Origin: an uncultured bacterium
GTDB lineage: Bacteria > Patescibacteriota > Dojkabacteria > SC72
DNA: 56,613 bases
Direction: 5' to 3'
Assembly: GCA_903840015.1 (NCBI GenBank)
Contig: CAIMEL010000022.1
Span: forward strand, 1-56,613
Shown: in pieces, positions 25,354 to 32,842 of the stretch
Numbering within the stretch: the stretch's first letter is position 1
Layout of the letters: each line of letters begins with the position of its first letter
Notes under the pieces: generated by a model
What the model was told of the DNA's origin: nothing
The model's input: the letters and a program-made list of their open reading frames with translations, nothing else
Database searches by the model: none
Position numbers and translations under genes: made by a program

Positions 25354-25527
25354 ATGAAAACGATAAAAAATATAATAACAGAACTAAAATCTACAAAGTG
25401 GCCATCTAAATTAGAAATATTGCAGATGACCATATACACCATTATCCTTTGTGCTGTACTTGCAGCCATAATGGTTGGTTTAGATCTAGTACTGTTCAAA
25501 GTAAGAGATTGGTTTCTTAATATTTAA
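25354..25527 (+). CDS. secE: Preprotein translocase subunit SecE
   Basis: 57 aa, read directly. Short amphipathic N-terminal helix with ITELKSTKWPSKLE, where the conserved K-x-x-W-P is the SecE signature, then one membrane helix (about residues 24-47). Single-helix SecE is the normal short bacterial type. It starts 10 nt after tRNA-Trp and is followed by nusG, as usual. Confidence 0.93.
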   Translation: MKTIKNIITELKSTKWPSKLEILQMTIYTIILCAVLAAIMVGLDLVLFKVRDWFLNI

Positions 25528-25537
25528 AATATAGAAA

Positions 25538-26101
25538 ATGGAAAAAGAAATAAAAAAGAGTAAGAAAAAAGAAAATCCTAATGCCAAGTGGTATGTACTA
25601 AATATCCGAACAGGATATGAGAATAGTATTCAGAAGGAGATAAAACAGAGAGCAGAAGCAACAGGGATGGAAGACAAAATTGTTGAGATTCTTGTACCCG
25701 TACAGAAGAAGATCTTTGTTAAAAAGGGTAAACAGGATATAAAGGAAGAGAAGATTTTTCCTGGCTATGTGTTAATAAAAATGGAATTGGAGAATAAGAC
25801 TTGGGATTTGGTACAAAATACTGAAGGAGTTAGGGGATTTGTAAAAACTGATAGATATCCAAAACCATTAGCAGAATCAGAGGTTAAGGCCATCACCAAA
25901 TTCATGGAAGTTGAACAACCATCATATCAGTCCTCATTTAGTATTGGAGAAGCAGTAAAAATTACTGAAGGTGCATTCGCAGATTTCATAGGTAGCGTAC
26001 AGGAGATTGATACAACTAAGGGTAAGATAAAAGTCCTCATCTCATTCTTAGGAAGAGAAGCTCCTGTTGAGTTAGAGCTATCTCAAGTTACAAAACTTTA
26101 A
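25538..26101 (+). CDS. nusG: Transcription antitermination factor NusG
   Basis: 187 aa. Lysine-rich start, NGN domain (NAKWYVLNIRTGYENSIQKEI, KIFPGYVLIKMEL, TEGVRGFV) and C-terminal KOW domain (GEAVKITEGAFADFIGSVQEID). It binds the RNA polymerase clamp and couples transcription to ribosomes or Rho. No Shine-Dalgarno; the upstream 10 nt are A-rich. Confidence 0.96.
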   Translation: MEKEIKKSKKKENPNAKWYVLNIRTGYENSIQKEIKQRAEATGMEDKIVEILVPVQKKIFVKKGKQDIKEEKIFPGYVLIKMELENKTWDLVQNTEGVRGFVKTDRYPKPLAESEVKAITKFMEVEQPSYQSSFSIGEAVKITEGAFADFIGSVQEIDTTKGKIKVLISFLGREAPVELELSQVTKL

Positions 26102-26118
26102 TTGATATATAAATAGCA

Positions 26119-26544
26119 ATGGCAAAACCGATAAAAAAAGTTATCAAAATAACTATTCCAGCAGGGATGGCAACTATGGCCCCCCCTATTGGCCCTACAC
26201 TTGCTCCTTACGGAATTAACACACAGGATTTCTGTGCTCAATTCAATGAGAAAACAAGAGAGAACAATGGTATCTTAACTCCAGTCATTTTGACTATCTA
26301 CGATGATAGATCTTTTTCTTTCATTCTAAAAACTCCCCCTACTTCAGAATTGATTAGGAGAGAGTTGAAGATAAGTAAGGGTTCAGACAAACCAAACTTG
26401 AACAAAGTTGGCAAACTTTCTAAAGAGCAATTACAAAGAATCATAGAAGTTAAAATGCCAGATTTAAATACATCGGATCCAAAACAGGCAGCTAAAATAA
26501 TTGCTGGTACTGCAAAACAGATGGGTATCGAGATAGAAGTTTAA
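26119..26544 (+). CDS. rplK: 50S ribosomal protein uL11
   Basis: 141 aa, full length. MAKPIKKVIKITIPAGMATMAPPIGPTLAP carries the proline-rich N-terminal domain, and IIAGTAKQMGIEIE the C-terminal RNA-binding domain. Forms the GTPase-associated centre with L10/L12. Weak Shine-Dalgarno. The next gene is rplA after 17 nt. Confidence 0.97.
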   Translation: MAKPIKKVIKITIPAGMATMAPPIGPTLAPYGINTQDFCAQFNEKTRENNGILTPVILTIYDDRSFSFILKTPPTSELIRRELKISKGSDKPNLNKVGKLSKEQLQRIIEVKMPDLNTSDPKQAAKIIAGTAKQMGIEIEV

Positions 26545-26561
26545 TTGATAGAAAAACAAAC

Positions 26562-27251
26562 ATGAAAAGAGGAAAAAAACATATAAAAGTAACCAAAGAC
26601 CTAGACAGATCAAAGACATACTCTTTGGTAGATGGAATAAAAAAAGTTAAAACACTTTCTTACAGCAAATTTGTTGGGACATTAGAAATACATGTAGATA
26701 TTAAGTTACCTAAAGATAAAGATCCTAAATCTCTCAAAGGTGCAGTATCTTTACCCCACTCTAGTACGGCGAAAGACATTAAGATTGCAGTCTTTACTAC
26801 ACCAGACAGAGACGAAGAAGCTACAAATGCAGGTGCTGATTTAGTAGGTATGGATAAACTTGTCAAAGATGTTAAGGCTGGCAAGATCGAGTTTGATATT
26901 GCAATAGCATCACCATCAGTCATGCCTAAAATAGCTATAATTGGAAAAGAGTTAGGTCCAAAAGGATTAATGCCAAACCCAAAGAATGGTACAGTTACAG
27001 ATGATATTGTTAAGGCAATACAGGAATACAAGAAGGGCAAACAAACATTCGCATGCGACGCATCAGGTGTTGTACATATGAATGTTGGGAAATTGGACCT
27101 TGAGACAGAGAAATTAATAGAAAATATAGAAACTGCAATTGCTTCAATTTCCGATGTGGTTGGAAAACCAACTGAGCAAATGATACAGCGTATGCACCTT
27201 GCCCCTACTATGGGACCAAGTGTGAAAATCGCATATTCAAAACAAGTCTAA
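26562..27251 (+). CDS. rplA: 50S ribosomal protein uL1
   Basis: 229 aa, full length. L1-stalk protein. Motifs: IEIHVDIKLPKD-like strand, IGKELGPKGLMPNPKNGTVT and AIQEYKKGKQTFACD. Some Patescibacteria lack uL1, so its presence is a lineage clue. An intrinsic terminator follows 30 nt after the stop, which separates rplKA from rplJL. Confidence 0.97.
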   Translation: MKRGKKHIKVTKDLDRSKTYSLVDGIKKVKTLSYSKFVGTLEIHVDIKLPKDKDPKSLKGAVSLPHSSTAKDIKIAVFTTPDRDEEATNAGADLVGMDKLVKDVKAGKIEFDIAIASPSVMPKIAIIGKELGPKGLMPNPKNGTVTDDIVKAIQEYKKGKQTFACDASGVVHMNVGKLDLETEKLIENIETAIASISDVVGKPTEQMIQRMHLAPTMGPSVKIAYSKQV

Positions 27252-27277
27252 CCCATAGGCTATCTTATGTGAATTTA

Positions 27278-27305
27278 GAAGACCTCCTTCGGAGGTCTTT
27301 TTCTT
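27278..27305 (+). terminator. intrinsic terminator after rplA
   Basis: GACCTCC TTC GGAGGTC with flanking A/T pairs, followed by TTTTT. Confidence 0.9.
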
Positions 27306-27308
27306 TAG

Positions 27309-27337
27309 TTTACAAAAAACACAACATCCTATAGAAT
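27309..27337 (+). promoter_or_regulatory. promoter 1 of the small-gene island
   Basis: TTTACA, 17 bp, TAGAAT, starting 4 nt after the rplA terminator. Confidence 0.65.
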
Positions 27338-27383
27338 ATGGTTTGTCTTTGCTCTTTAGGGAAACAGATCACGGGAGAATTAC

Positions 27384-27728
27384 ATGGCACAGGAAATAGT
27401 AGTAAACGGTCAGACGTACACCATTTTAAAAGAGTATGGAGATGCACATCTCGCACAGCTAGGAGATGACCATTTCTTACTCATTCCACGATTAAAGGAG
27501 GTATTAAAAATCAGGAAGTGCGAAGAGATTCGCGTTACTCTCCGGAACTGCAAAACACTTCTTCTCAACGAGCTATCGTTCGTTAGAAAATCCCCAAGAG
27601 ATTTTCAAAGCTCACGAGAGAATCAAGGCAGAGAGAGCAATATCTTCGTAAAAGTTGGAAAGAAATCCATGATTATTATCTTCGACAAAGAAATGGTCTT
27701 GGATCGAATCTGCGTTCCACAGTTCTAG
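27384..27728 (+). CDS. Island gene 1, unrecognised 114-aa protein
   Basis: Begins MAQEIVVNGQTYTILKEYGD and looks like a small beta-rich, slightly basic soluble protein; no motif I recognise and no membrane segment. It has its own promoter, a leader of about 40 nt and GGGAG before the ATG. It is the first of three small genes inserted between rplA and rplJ, a place that is gene-free in most bacteria. A 72-nt stem-loop follows. Confidence 0.65.
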   Translation: MAQEIVVNGQTYTILKEYGDAHLAQLGDDHFLLIPRLKEVLKIRKCEEIRVTLRNCKTLLLNELSFVRKSPRDFQSSRENQGRESNIFVKVGKKSMIIIFDKEMVLDRICVPQF

Positions 27729-27754
27729 AAATCAAACCCTAAAGACAAGACAAA

Positions 27755-27826
27755 GTGAGTCTGGTAGAAGAATGCTGATTAGCAATATAGAAGTATTTCA
27801 GCTTCATCCATTTCTACCAGACTCAC
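27755..27826 (+). repeat. stem-loop element 1 of the small-gene island
   Basis: Perfect 15-bp arms GTGAGTCTGGTAGAA / TTCTACCAGACTCAC enclose 42 nt that fold into two small hairpins (TGCT/AGCA and GAAG/CTTC). It shares GAGTCTGGTA, GAATGC, GCTTCAT and TACCAGACTC with element 2. No T-run follows, so it is not a classical terminator. Confidence 0.85.
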
Positions 27827-27834
27827 CACAACCC

Positions 27835-27863
27835 TTTACAAATCCCAGTATAAAGCGTAAAAT
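27835..27863 (+). promoter_or_regulatory. promoter 2 of the small-gene island
   Basis: TTTACA, 17 bp, TAAAAT, 8 nt after stem-loop element 1. Confidence 0.65.
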
Positions 27864-27910
27864 CACATTCCAAGCTCTTACCAATACACAGAAAAGGAGA
27901 TAACTACAGA

Positions 27911-28069
27911 ATGGTCAAGATATACACAGTATGCGGCAAGGAACGGTTTTCCTGGAATGGGAAGATATTCTTCCTCCTCTTCCACCGAAACGGTATATAC
28001 ATCGGGAAACACCAATCCAAAATCTACGTTTTCGTTGAGAAAACCGAGGAATTGATACAGATCGAATAA
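27911..28069 (+). CDS. Island gene 2, 52-aa protein
   Basis: Read directly: MVKIYTVCGKERFSWNGKIF and on, ending TEELIQIE. Rich in aromatic and basic residues in the middle, acidic at the end; probably a small beta-sheet protein. The support is a textbook Shine-Dalgarno AAAAGGAG 11 nt before the ATG, and a dedicated promoter. The leader shares the box GCTCTTACCAAYAC with that of island gene 3. Function unknown. Confidence 0.6.
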   Translation: MVKIYTVCGKERFSWNGKIFFLLFHRNGIYIGKHQSKIYVFVEKTEELIQIE

Positions 28070-28088
28070 CAGTATTGGTAAGCACAAA

Positions 28089-28163
28089 AGAGAGTCTGGT
28101 AAAGAATGCCTCGTGGGCTAAACACTTTCGCCTCATAGGCTTCATACCATTACCAGACTCTCT
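28089..28163 (+). repeat. stem-loop element 2 of the small-gene island
   Basis: Perfect 14-bp arms AGAGAGTCTGGTAA / TTACCAGACTCTCT around 47 nt. The inner GAATGCC and GGCTTC pair. Clearly homologous to element 1 in both arms and flanks, with a different loop. Confidence 0.85.
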
Positions 28164-28169
28164 CCTCTC

Positions 28170-28198
28170 TTTACATGGTTTGGGAATAAGGGTAAAAT
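28170..28198 (+). promoter_or_regulatory. promoter 3 of the small-gene island
   Basis: TTTACA, 17 bp, TAAAAT, 6 nt after stem-loop element 2. Confidence 0.65.
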
Positions 28199-28258
28199 TA
28201 CTTGGCAACAAGCCTGTTGCTCTTACCAACACCCTAAAAAGAAAAGGAGATTATTATC

Positions 28259-28429
28259 ATGGAATGCAAGTTCTGTAATAAGGAATGCAATGCTAATTGT
28301 CCGTGCTTCGCACTCAAGAAGCTCATTGAAACAGAAATTCTACGAGCGGAGGTGACGAAGCTTCCAGAAGAAGAAAAGATTGTATTCCTAGAGGAAGTAT
28401 TAGTAATGGAGGGATTGGCACCAATCTAA
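28259..28429 (+). CDS. Island gene 3, 56-aa Cys-rich protein
   Basis: Read directly: MECKFCNKECNANCPCFALK then a helical acidic tail ending VMEGLAPI. Five of the first 16 residues are Cys (CKFC, ECNANCPC), a probable metal-binding knuckle. Strong Shine-Dalgarno AAAAGGAG and its own promoter. Function unknown; a small zinc-binding regulator is one guess. Confidence 0.6.
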   Translation: MECKFCNKECNANCPCFALKKLIETEILRAEVTKLPEEEKIVFLEEVLVMEGLAPI

Positions 28430-28462
28430 GGTTTCAAAAATTAAAGCAACGGCTTTGTTAAG

Positions 28463-28516
28463 CAAGAGAGGATGATTGATTTCATCAACATATGTATCAC
28501 ATATCATCCTCTCTTG
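28463..28516 (+). repeat. stem-loop element 3 of the small-gene island
   Basis: Perfect 14-bp arms CAAGAGAGGATGAT / ATCATCCTCTCTTG around 26 nt. Arm sequence differs from elements 1 and 2 but the position (after a small gene, before a promoter) is the same; the right arm runs into the -35 of the rplJ promoter. Confidence 0.8.
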
Positions 28517-28542
28517 ACCCTCCCCTCTCCTACTGCTATAAT
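28514..28542 (+). promoter_or_regulatory. promoter of rplJL
   Basis: TTGACC, 17 bp, TATAAT. Its first 3 bases are the end of stem-loop element 3, so the cruciform or RNA-polymerase binding could interfere with each other. Confidence 0.75.
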
Positions 28543-28548
28543 CAGCCT

Positions 28549-28601
28549 AGTTTGTAACCAAAGAAACAGGGTATCAAAATAAATCCCTGCGAGGTTATAC
28601 T
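28549..28601 (+). promoter_or_regulatory. candidate L10 leader
   Basis: In the 80-nt leader of rplJ: outer stem AGT..GTAACC / GGTTAT-ACT, an asymmetric internal loop (AAAGAAA against CGA), and inner stem CAGGG / CCCTG. The position and the purine-rich internal loop fit the kink-turn bound by L10(L12)4 in other bacteria, where it represses rplJL. Hand-folded; similarity to the known family is not tested. Confidence 0.35.
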
Positions 28602-28628
28602 ACAATTCTATTTTAAAAATCTATTACA

Positions 28629-29150
28629 ATGTCTAAAACTCGTTCTCAGAAGACAGAGTTGCTGAATAAGTATAAAGAGATCCTTGAAACAAAAAAGGGA
28701 TATCTTTTGGTAAACTCTGACAAAACAAATACCTCTACAGTTACAAAGCTCAAGATACAGCTAAAAGATGTAGATGCTAACTACGCCGTTGTAAAGAACA
28801 GTATCTTTAAAGTTGCATTGCAGGAAACAAATCAACCACTTCAAACACAAGAGTTAGATGGTCCAACAGCAATAATATACTTTGAGGAAGATCCAACAGG
28901 TGCAGCGAAACTAGTTAAACAAACACAGAAAGAATCTGAGCTTTTGTCAGCAAAAGGAGGAGTCTTCGAAGGAGAATTTCTTTCAGAGGAGAGAGTTATG
29001 CAATTAGCAGAGATTCCTTCAAGAGAAGTTCTACTATCAAGATTGGTTGGGACAATGAATGCACCTCTTACAGGATTTATGAATGCTGTTACTGGCAATG
29101 TTCGAGGTTTAACTATGGTTCTGAAGGGCATATCTGAAAAGAATGCTTAA
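28629..29150 (+). CDS. rplJ: 50S ribosomal protein uL10
   Basis: 173 aa. Stalk base protein that binds L11-associated rRNA and L12 dimers. Motifs: YLLVNSDKTNTSTVTKLKIQL-type N-terminal domain, NSIFKVALQE, LDGPTAIIYFEEDP, and a short C-terminal helix for L12. No Shine-Dalgarno (TTACA before the ATG). rplL follows 36 nt downstream. Confidence 0.96.
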   Translation: MSKTRSQKTELLNKYKEILETKKGYLLVNSDKTNTSTVTKLKIQLKDVDANYAVVKNSIFKVALQETNQPLQTQELDGPTAIIYFEEDPTGAAKLVKQTQKESELLSAKGGVFEGEFLSEERVMQLAEIPSREVLLSRLVGTMNAPLTGFMNAVTGNVRGLTMVLKGISEKNA

Positions 29151-29186
29151 TTAGATACAAATACTTAATTTAATATACAAACTAAT

Positions 29187-29591
29187 ATGGCAGAAGAAAC
29201 AAAGACCTTACCTGAGCTATCAGAGAATGGTAATAAAGTTCTTGAAATAGTTGAGAAAATGTCTGTCTTGGAACTTGCTGATCTTGTAAAAGTGATGGAA
29301 GACAAGTTTGGAGTAAGTGCAGCAGCTCCAGTTGCAGTTGCAGCAGTTGCAGCAGCTCCAGCAGAGGAAGTAGAAGAGAAATCTACTTTTGACATCATCC
29401 TCAAGGAAGCAGGTGCAAACAAGATCGGAGTAATCAAGGCTGTTAGAGAAATAACAGAGTTGGGACTCAAAGAAGCTAAGGATCTTGTAGAAGCAGCTCC
29501 TCAGACTGTTAAAGAGGGAGTAGCAAAAGCAGATGCAGAGGCTATCAAAGCCAAATTTGAAGAAGCAGGTGCAAAAGTAGAATTAGCATAA
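29187..29591 (+). CDS. rplL: 50S ribosomal protein bL12
   Basis: 134 aa. N-terminal dimerisation helices ([18 protein letters not shown]), an Ala-rich hinge ([18 protein letters not shown]) and the factor-binding C-terminal domain ([20 protein letters not shown]). Full length. A strong terminator follows. Confidence 0.97.
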   Translation: MAEETKTLPELSENGNKVLEIVEKMSVLELADLVKVMEDKFGVSAAAPVAVAAVAAAPAEEVEEKSTFDIILKEAGANKIGVIKAVREITELGLKEAKDLVEAAPQTVKEGVAKADAEAIKAKFEEAGAKVELA

Positions 29592-29614
29592 ATCTTCTTG
29601 AATTAGGTCATATG

Positions 29615-29643
29615 GAGGCTACCTTACGGTAGCCTCTTTTTTA
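29615..29643 (+). terminator. intrinsic terminator after rplL
   Basis: GAGGCTACC TTAC GGTAGCCTC followed by TTTTTT. Confidence 0.92.
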
Positions 29644-29652
29644 TTCACCATA

Positions 29653-29682
29653 TCGACAAAACATACTATGAAGAAGTATAAT
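29653..29682 (+). promoter_or_regulatory. promoter of the ATP-grasp operon
   Basis: TCGACA, 18 bp, TATAAT. The predicted leader is about 44 nt. Confidence 0.5.
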
Positions 29683-29732
29683 CTTAGCAATCTGCCATAA
29701 CTAAATATATCTAAGCTATTAGCGTAAAAACA

Positions 29733-30401
29733 ATGGATTACTCACCACTAACATTGTGGATTTTAGAAAATGGTGTATCTGAACAAACGCTTGACTTGTT
29801 TGTAACTATAACAATACTCGCAACCATAGTTAGTATCGCAAGATATATATTTGGTTCCAAGACATATGGAATATATGCCCCTATAATTCTAGCCATAGCT
29901 TACTCCTACACAGGTTTTCGATATGGATTAGCAATTACCTTTGTTGTCATAGCTACTACCCTACTTTCTTATTCCATACTTAAGAAGATTAGGATGCACT
30001 ACATAACTCGTATTGCCATAAATTACTGTTTACTTTCAATCTCATTGGTTATTTTCTTTCTCCTAATCGGGAAGTATAGTTTAGGCTTGGACAATATGTC
30101 ACAAATACCCTCTCTGGCAGTAATATCTATTGCCGCCCTATCCGATTTCTTCATAAAGCAGTTTGTACAAAAATCTTTCAAGACTGCAGTTATGGTTCTT
30201 TTCTCAACACTAGTTGTTGCCTCAATTGGTTGGTATGTAATATCAAGAGATGTAGTCACAGCATACACCATAAACAACCTATGGTTAGTTCCCCTATTCA
30301 TAGCAATTAATCTAGGCATTGGCCAGTTTAAAGGCTTAAGAGTAAAAGATCTTTTCCGTTTTAACTCAATATTGAAAGAGAAGGACAATGTTTCAAAGTA
30401 A
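29733..30401 (+). CDS. Seven-helix membrane protein, first gene of the ATP-grasp operon
   Basis: 222 aa with about seven hydrophobic helices from residue 22 on. Its segment GSKTYGIYAPIILAIAYSYT followed by a Gly-rich turn, and the context with a RimK-related ligase, resemble the 7TM half of the proteins called inactive transglutaminase fused to 7TM helices; here no transglutaminase part is present. In that family the membrane protein is next to a RimK-like ligase and a retropepsin-like protein, as in this operon. It overlaps the next gene by 14 nt, so the two are translationally coupled. Its role may be export or anchoring of the ligase product; this is inference. Confidence 0.75.
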   Translation: MDYSPLTLWILENGVSEQTLDLFVTITILATIVSIARYIFGSKTYGIYAPIILAIAYSYTGFRYGLAITFVVIATTLLSYSILKKIRMHYITRIAINYCLLSISLVIFFLLIGKYSLGLDNMSQIPSLAVISIAALSDFFIKQFVQKSFKTAVMVLFSTLVVASIGWYVISRDVVTAYTINNLWLVPLFIAINLGIGQFKGLRVKDLFRFNSILKEKDNVSK

Positions 30402-31851
30402 TAGAATCAAAGAAATTCTTGGACTTAACCGAAGGAACCAAGAGTACATCCGTCCATTCAATCCACCCTCTGCAAAAAAGATTGCAGATAACAAGATACT
30501 TACAAAGAAAGTGCTAGCAACAGAAGGTATCAATACCCCCTCTGTATACAAATTGGTAAAGAACAAAAAGCAACTTCAATTTCTAGACTGGGAATCACTC
30601 CCAAAAAGTTTTGTGATTAAGCCAAACCAAGGAACTGGAGGAAATGGAATCATAGTTTTCTATGGTAAAAAGAAGGGACAGAATTCCTGGATTAGACCAA
30701 ATGGAACTGTAATGAATCAGAAAGACATAGCATTACACATAGAGAATATCCTAGAAGGGCGATTCTCTATGGGCAATCGTAGTGATATAGCCATCATTGA
30801 AGAGAGAGTGAGAACAGATCCACTCCTTAAACAGTATTCCTACAAAGGAGTTCCAGATATCAGGATAATATGCTTCAATGGAGTCCCAATAATGGCAATG
30901 ACAAGGCTTCCAACGAAAAGATCAAATGGTACAGCAAATCTACACTCTGGGGCCATATGTACAGGACTTGATATTAGTACAGGAATAACCACCTACTCTA
31001 TGCAGATGAATCCCCGAACTATTTTTAGTGATACATACGAGAGTATTGAAAGCACAACAGATCTTAAGGAAAATAAAAAACTAAGTGGCATACAGATACC
31101 AAATTGGAATGACATTTTAACAATAGCCTTGAAGTGCCAACGAGCAAGCAAACTTGGTTATGTTGGTGTCGATATAGCATTGGACATAGAGAAAGGACCT
31201 GTCGTATTTGAACTAAACGCTAGACCGGGACTAGGAATTCAGGTTGCCAACCAAGCAGGTTTAAGGTGGAGACTTGAAAAGGTCAAAGGATTAGAGATAA
31301 AGAATATAAAGCATGGAATTAGAGTCGCACAAAATCTTTTTGGGGGAGAAATCGAAGAGAGTATCGAAGCCATCAGTGGGCGAAAAGTAGTAAGTATTAC
31401 TGAAAAAGTTGTCCTCTTTCACAAAGGATATGACAGTAAGAGTAAAAAGAATTCTATGCTGAAAGAAACAACAACAGCTTTTATGGACACAGGAATTCTT
31501 ACCTCAAGGATAACAAAGAATCTCATAAGTAGAATGGGCTATTTAGATACAGTAAAATACTTTGATTCTCTTAATATACCTAAGAAATTTGAATCCCTTC
31601 AATCAGCTCAGAAATTTATCGATGAGAACCTCTCTCTTTTTCAGGATACAGATATTAAGAGGCTTGCAAAAATTATTGATAATGGTGAGATATGCGTCAG
31701 ACCTGTATTAGAAATAAAGATTAAAATATCTGGTGATATTAAAGATGTTGATATGGTAATCACTGAAGAAACAGAACACTCCGTAGTCATTGGTCGAGGA
31801 GAATTAAAAGGATATTTAATAGATACAAGTAAAACATTTAGAAAAATATGA
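30388..31851 (+). CDS. RimK-related ATP-grasp ligase fused to a retropepsin-like (RimB-type) domain
   Basis: 487 aa. Residues about 25-310: ATP-grasp with FVIKPNQGTGGNGIIVF (nucleotide loop), DIRIICFNGVPIMAMTRLP, and the Mg-binding VVFELNARPGLGIQVAN, matching the alpha-L-glutamate ligase-like group. Residues about 335-487: a second domain with FMDTGILTSRI (Asp367-Thr-Gly) and RPVLEIKIKISG followed by VVIGRGELKGYLID, the pattern of the RimB/PF05618 family of RimK partner proteins. The usual form is two separate genes. GAGAAGGA precedes the ATG. The stop overlaps the next start by 4 nt. Probable reaction: ATP-dependent amide bond to an amino or amino-acid acceptor; the acceptor is unknown. Confidence 0.85.
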   Translation: MFQSNRIKEILGLNRRNQEYIRPFNPPSAKKIADNKILTKKVLATEGINTPSVYKLVKNKKQLQFLDWESLPKSFVIKPNQGTGGNGIIVFYGKKKGQNSWIRPNGTVMNQKDIALHIENILEGRFSMGNRSDIAIIEERVRTDPLLKQYSYKGVPDIRIICFNGVPIMAMTRLPTKRSNGTANLHSGAICTGLDISTGITTYSMQMNPRTIFSDTYESIESTTDLKENKKLSGIQIPNWNDILTIALKCQRASKLGYVGVDIALDIEKGPVVFELNARPGLGIQVANQAGLRWRLEKVKGLEIKNIKHGIRVAQNLFGGEIEESIEAISGRKVVSITEKVVLFHKGYDSKSKKNSMLKETTTAFMDTGILTSRITKNLISRMGYLDTVKYFDSLNIPKKFESLQSAQKFIDENLSLFQDTDIKRLAKIIDNGEICVRPVLEIKIKISGDIKDVDMVITEETEHSVVIGRGELKGYLIDTSKTFRKI

Positions 31852-32831
31852 AAGAATACAAAGAGTATTTAAAAGAAGCGGGCAATGTTCACTTGGCATA
31901 CTACCTTGAAGCTGCAGATTCTTTAGATATTAAATACTCTGTTTTAATACCTAGCTTACTCGCGTTGTTTGAATACAAGAATAAACATTGGTACATCATT
32001 AATACTGTAACTCCCCTAACCTCTTCTCCTAGCACAACAATCTGCAAGAGAAAACACCTTACAAATCTCATTCTGAAGAGATATGGACTTCCTGTACCAT
32101 ACCAGGAGAATATTGGAAGTGTTATAGATGCAATTAAATTTTTTAATAAACACAAGGATATTGTAATCAAACCTACACAGCAACTCGGAGGGCACGGCGT
32201 CTCAATCCTACCTCAAACAGAAGATCAGGTAATTCAGGCATATGAGAATGCTTTTAAGGAGTCACACTCCTCTGGGTCCAACAAAGTTATCGCGGAAGAG
32301 TTCTTTCATGGTGAGAATTACCGTTTCTTAGTCGTTGGCCAAAAGGTTATAGGTGTTGTCAGAAGAAAAGCAGCCCATGTTATCGGCAATAGCAAAAACA
32401 CTATAAGAGAATTAGTGCAGGCGGAGAATGACTTGCGCAAAGAGAAGCTCTTAATGCCGATCTTGATCGACAATGAAGTGAATCTAAAACTCACACGAAG
32501 CAATCTAGATTTAGACTCTATACCAGCTGAGGGAGAAGAAATTATCTTAAGATATAACTGCAATCTAACAACAGGAGGAACAACTGAAGAATGTATGCCA
32601 GAGGTTCACGACTACTACAAACAGATAGCCATCAAAGCGATTAGCTCTGTAGGATCAGAATTCGGAGGAGTTGATATCATCGCAGAGAATATCTCCAAGC
32701 CATCCAAAGTCGCAATCAATGAAATTAACTACAATCCAGGATTAAGGTTACATTACAAGGTAAATAAAGGTAATATTGTAAAAGTGGCCATACCCATTAT
32801 GGAATATATCCGAGATAAGTATATAAATTAA
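31848..32831 (+). CDS. ATP-grasp ligase, cyanophycin synthetase-like core without Mur domain
   Basis: 327 aa. Motifs in order: IVIKPTQQLGGHGVSI (nucleotide loop, residues about 103-118), AEEFFHGENYRFLVVGQKV, VVRRKAAHVIGNSKNTIREL, RYNCNLTTGGTTEECMPEVH, FGGVDII and NEINYNPGLRLHYKV (metal-binding). These are the ATP-grasp signatures of cyanophycin synthetase and GshAB-type ligases. Nothing is left of the Mur-ligase half. It is the second of four consecutive ligases. Substrate unknown. Confidence 0.85.
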   Translation: MKEYKEYLKEAGNVHLAYYLEAADSLDIKYSVLIPSLLALFEYKNKHWYIINTVTPLTSSPSTTICKRKHLTNLILKRYGLPVPYQENIGSVIDAIKFFNKHKDIVIKPTQQLGGHGVSILPQTEDQVIQAYENAFKESHSSGSNKVIAEEFFHGENYRFLVVGQKVIGVVRRKAAHVIGNSKNTIRELVQAENDLRKEKLLMPILIDNEVNLKLTRSNLDLDSIPAEGEEIILRYNCNLTTGGTTEECMPEVHDYYKQIAIKAISSVGSEFGGVDIIAENISKPSKVAINEINYNPGLRLHYKVNKGNIVKVAIPIMEYIRDKYIN

Positions 32832-32842
32832 TATTTACCGAA

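Noticed and set aside
27755-28516. integron gene-cassette array with attC sites
   Set aside because: The order gene plus stem-loop is suggestive, but there is no consistent RYYYAAC/GTTRRRY core pair at the stem-loops, no integrase gene, and each gene has its own promoter, unlike integron cassettes.
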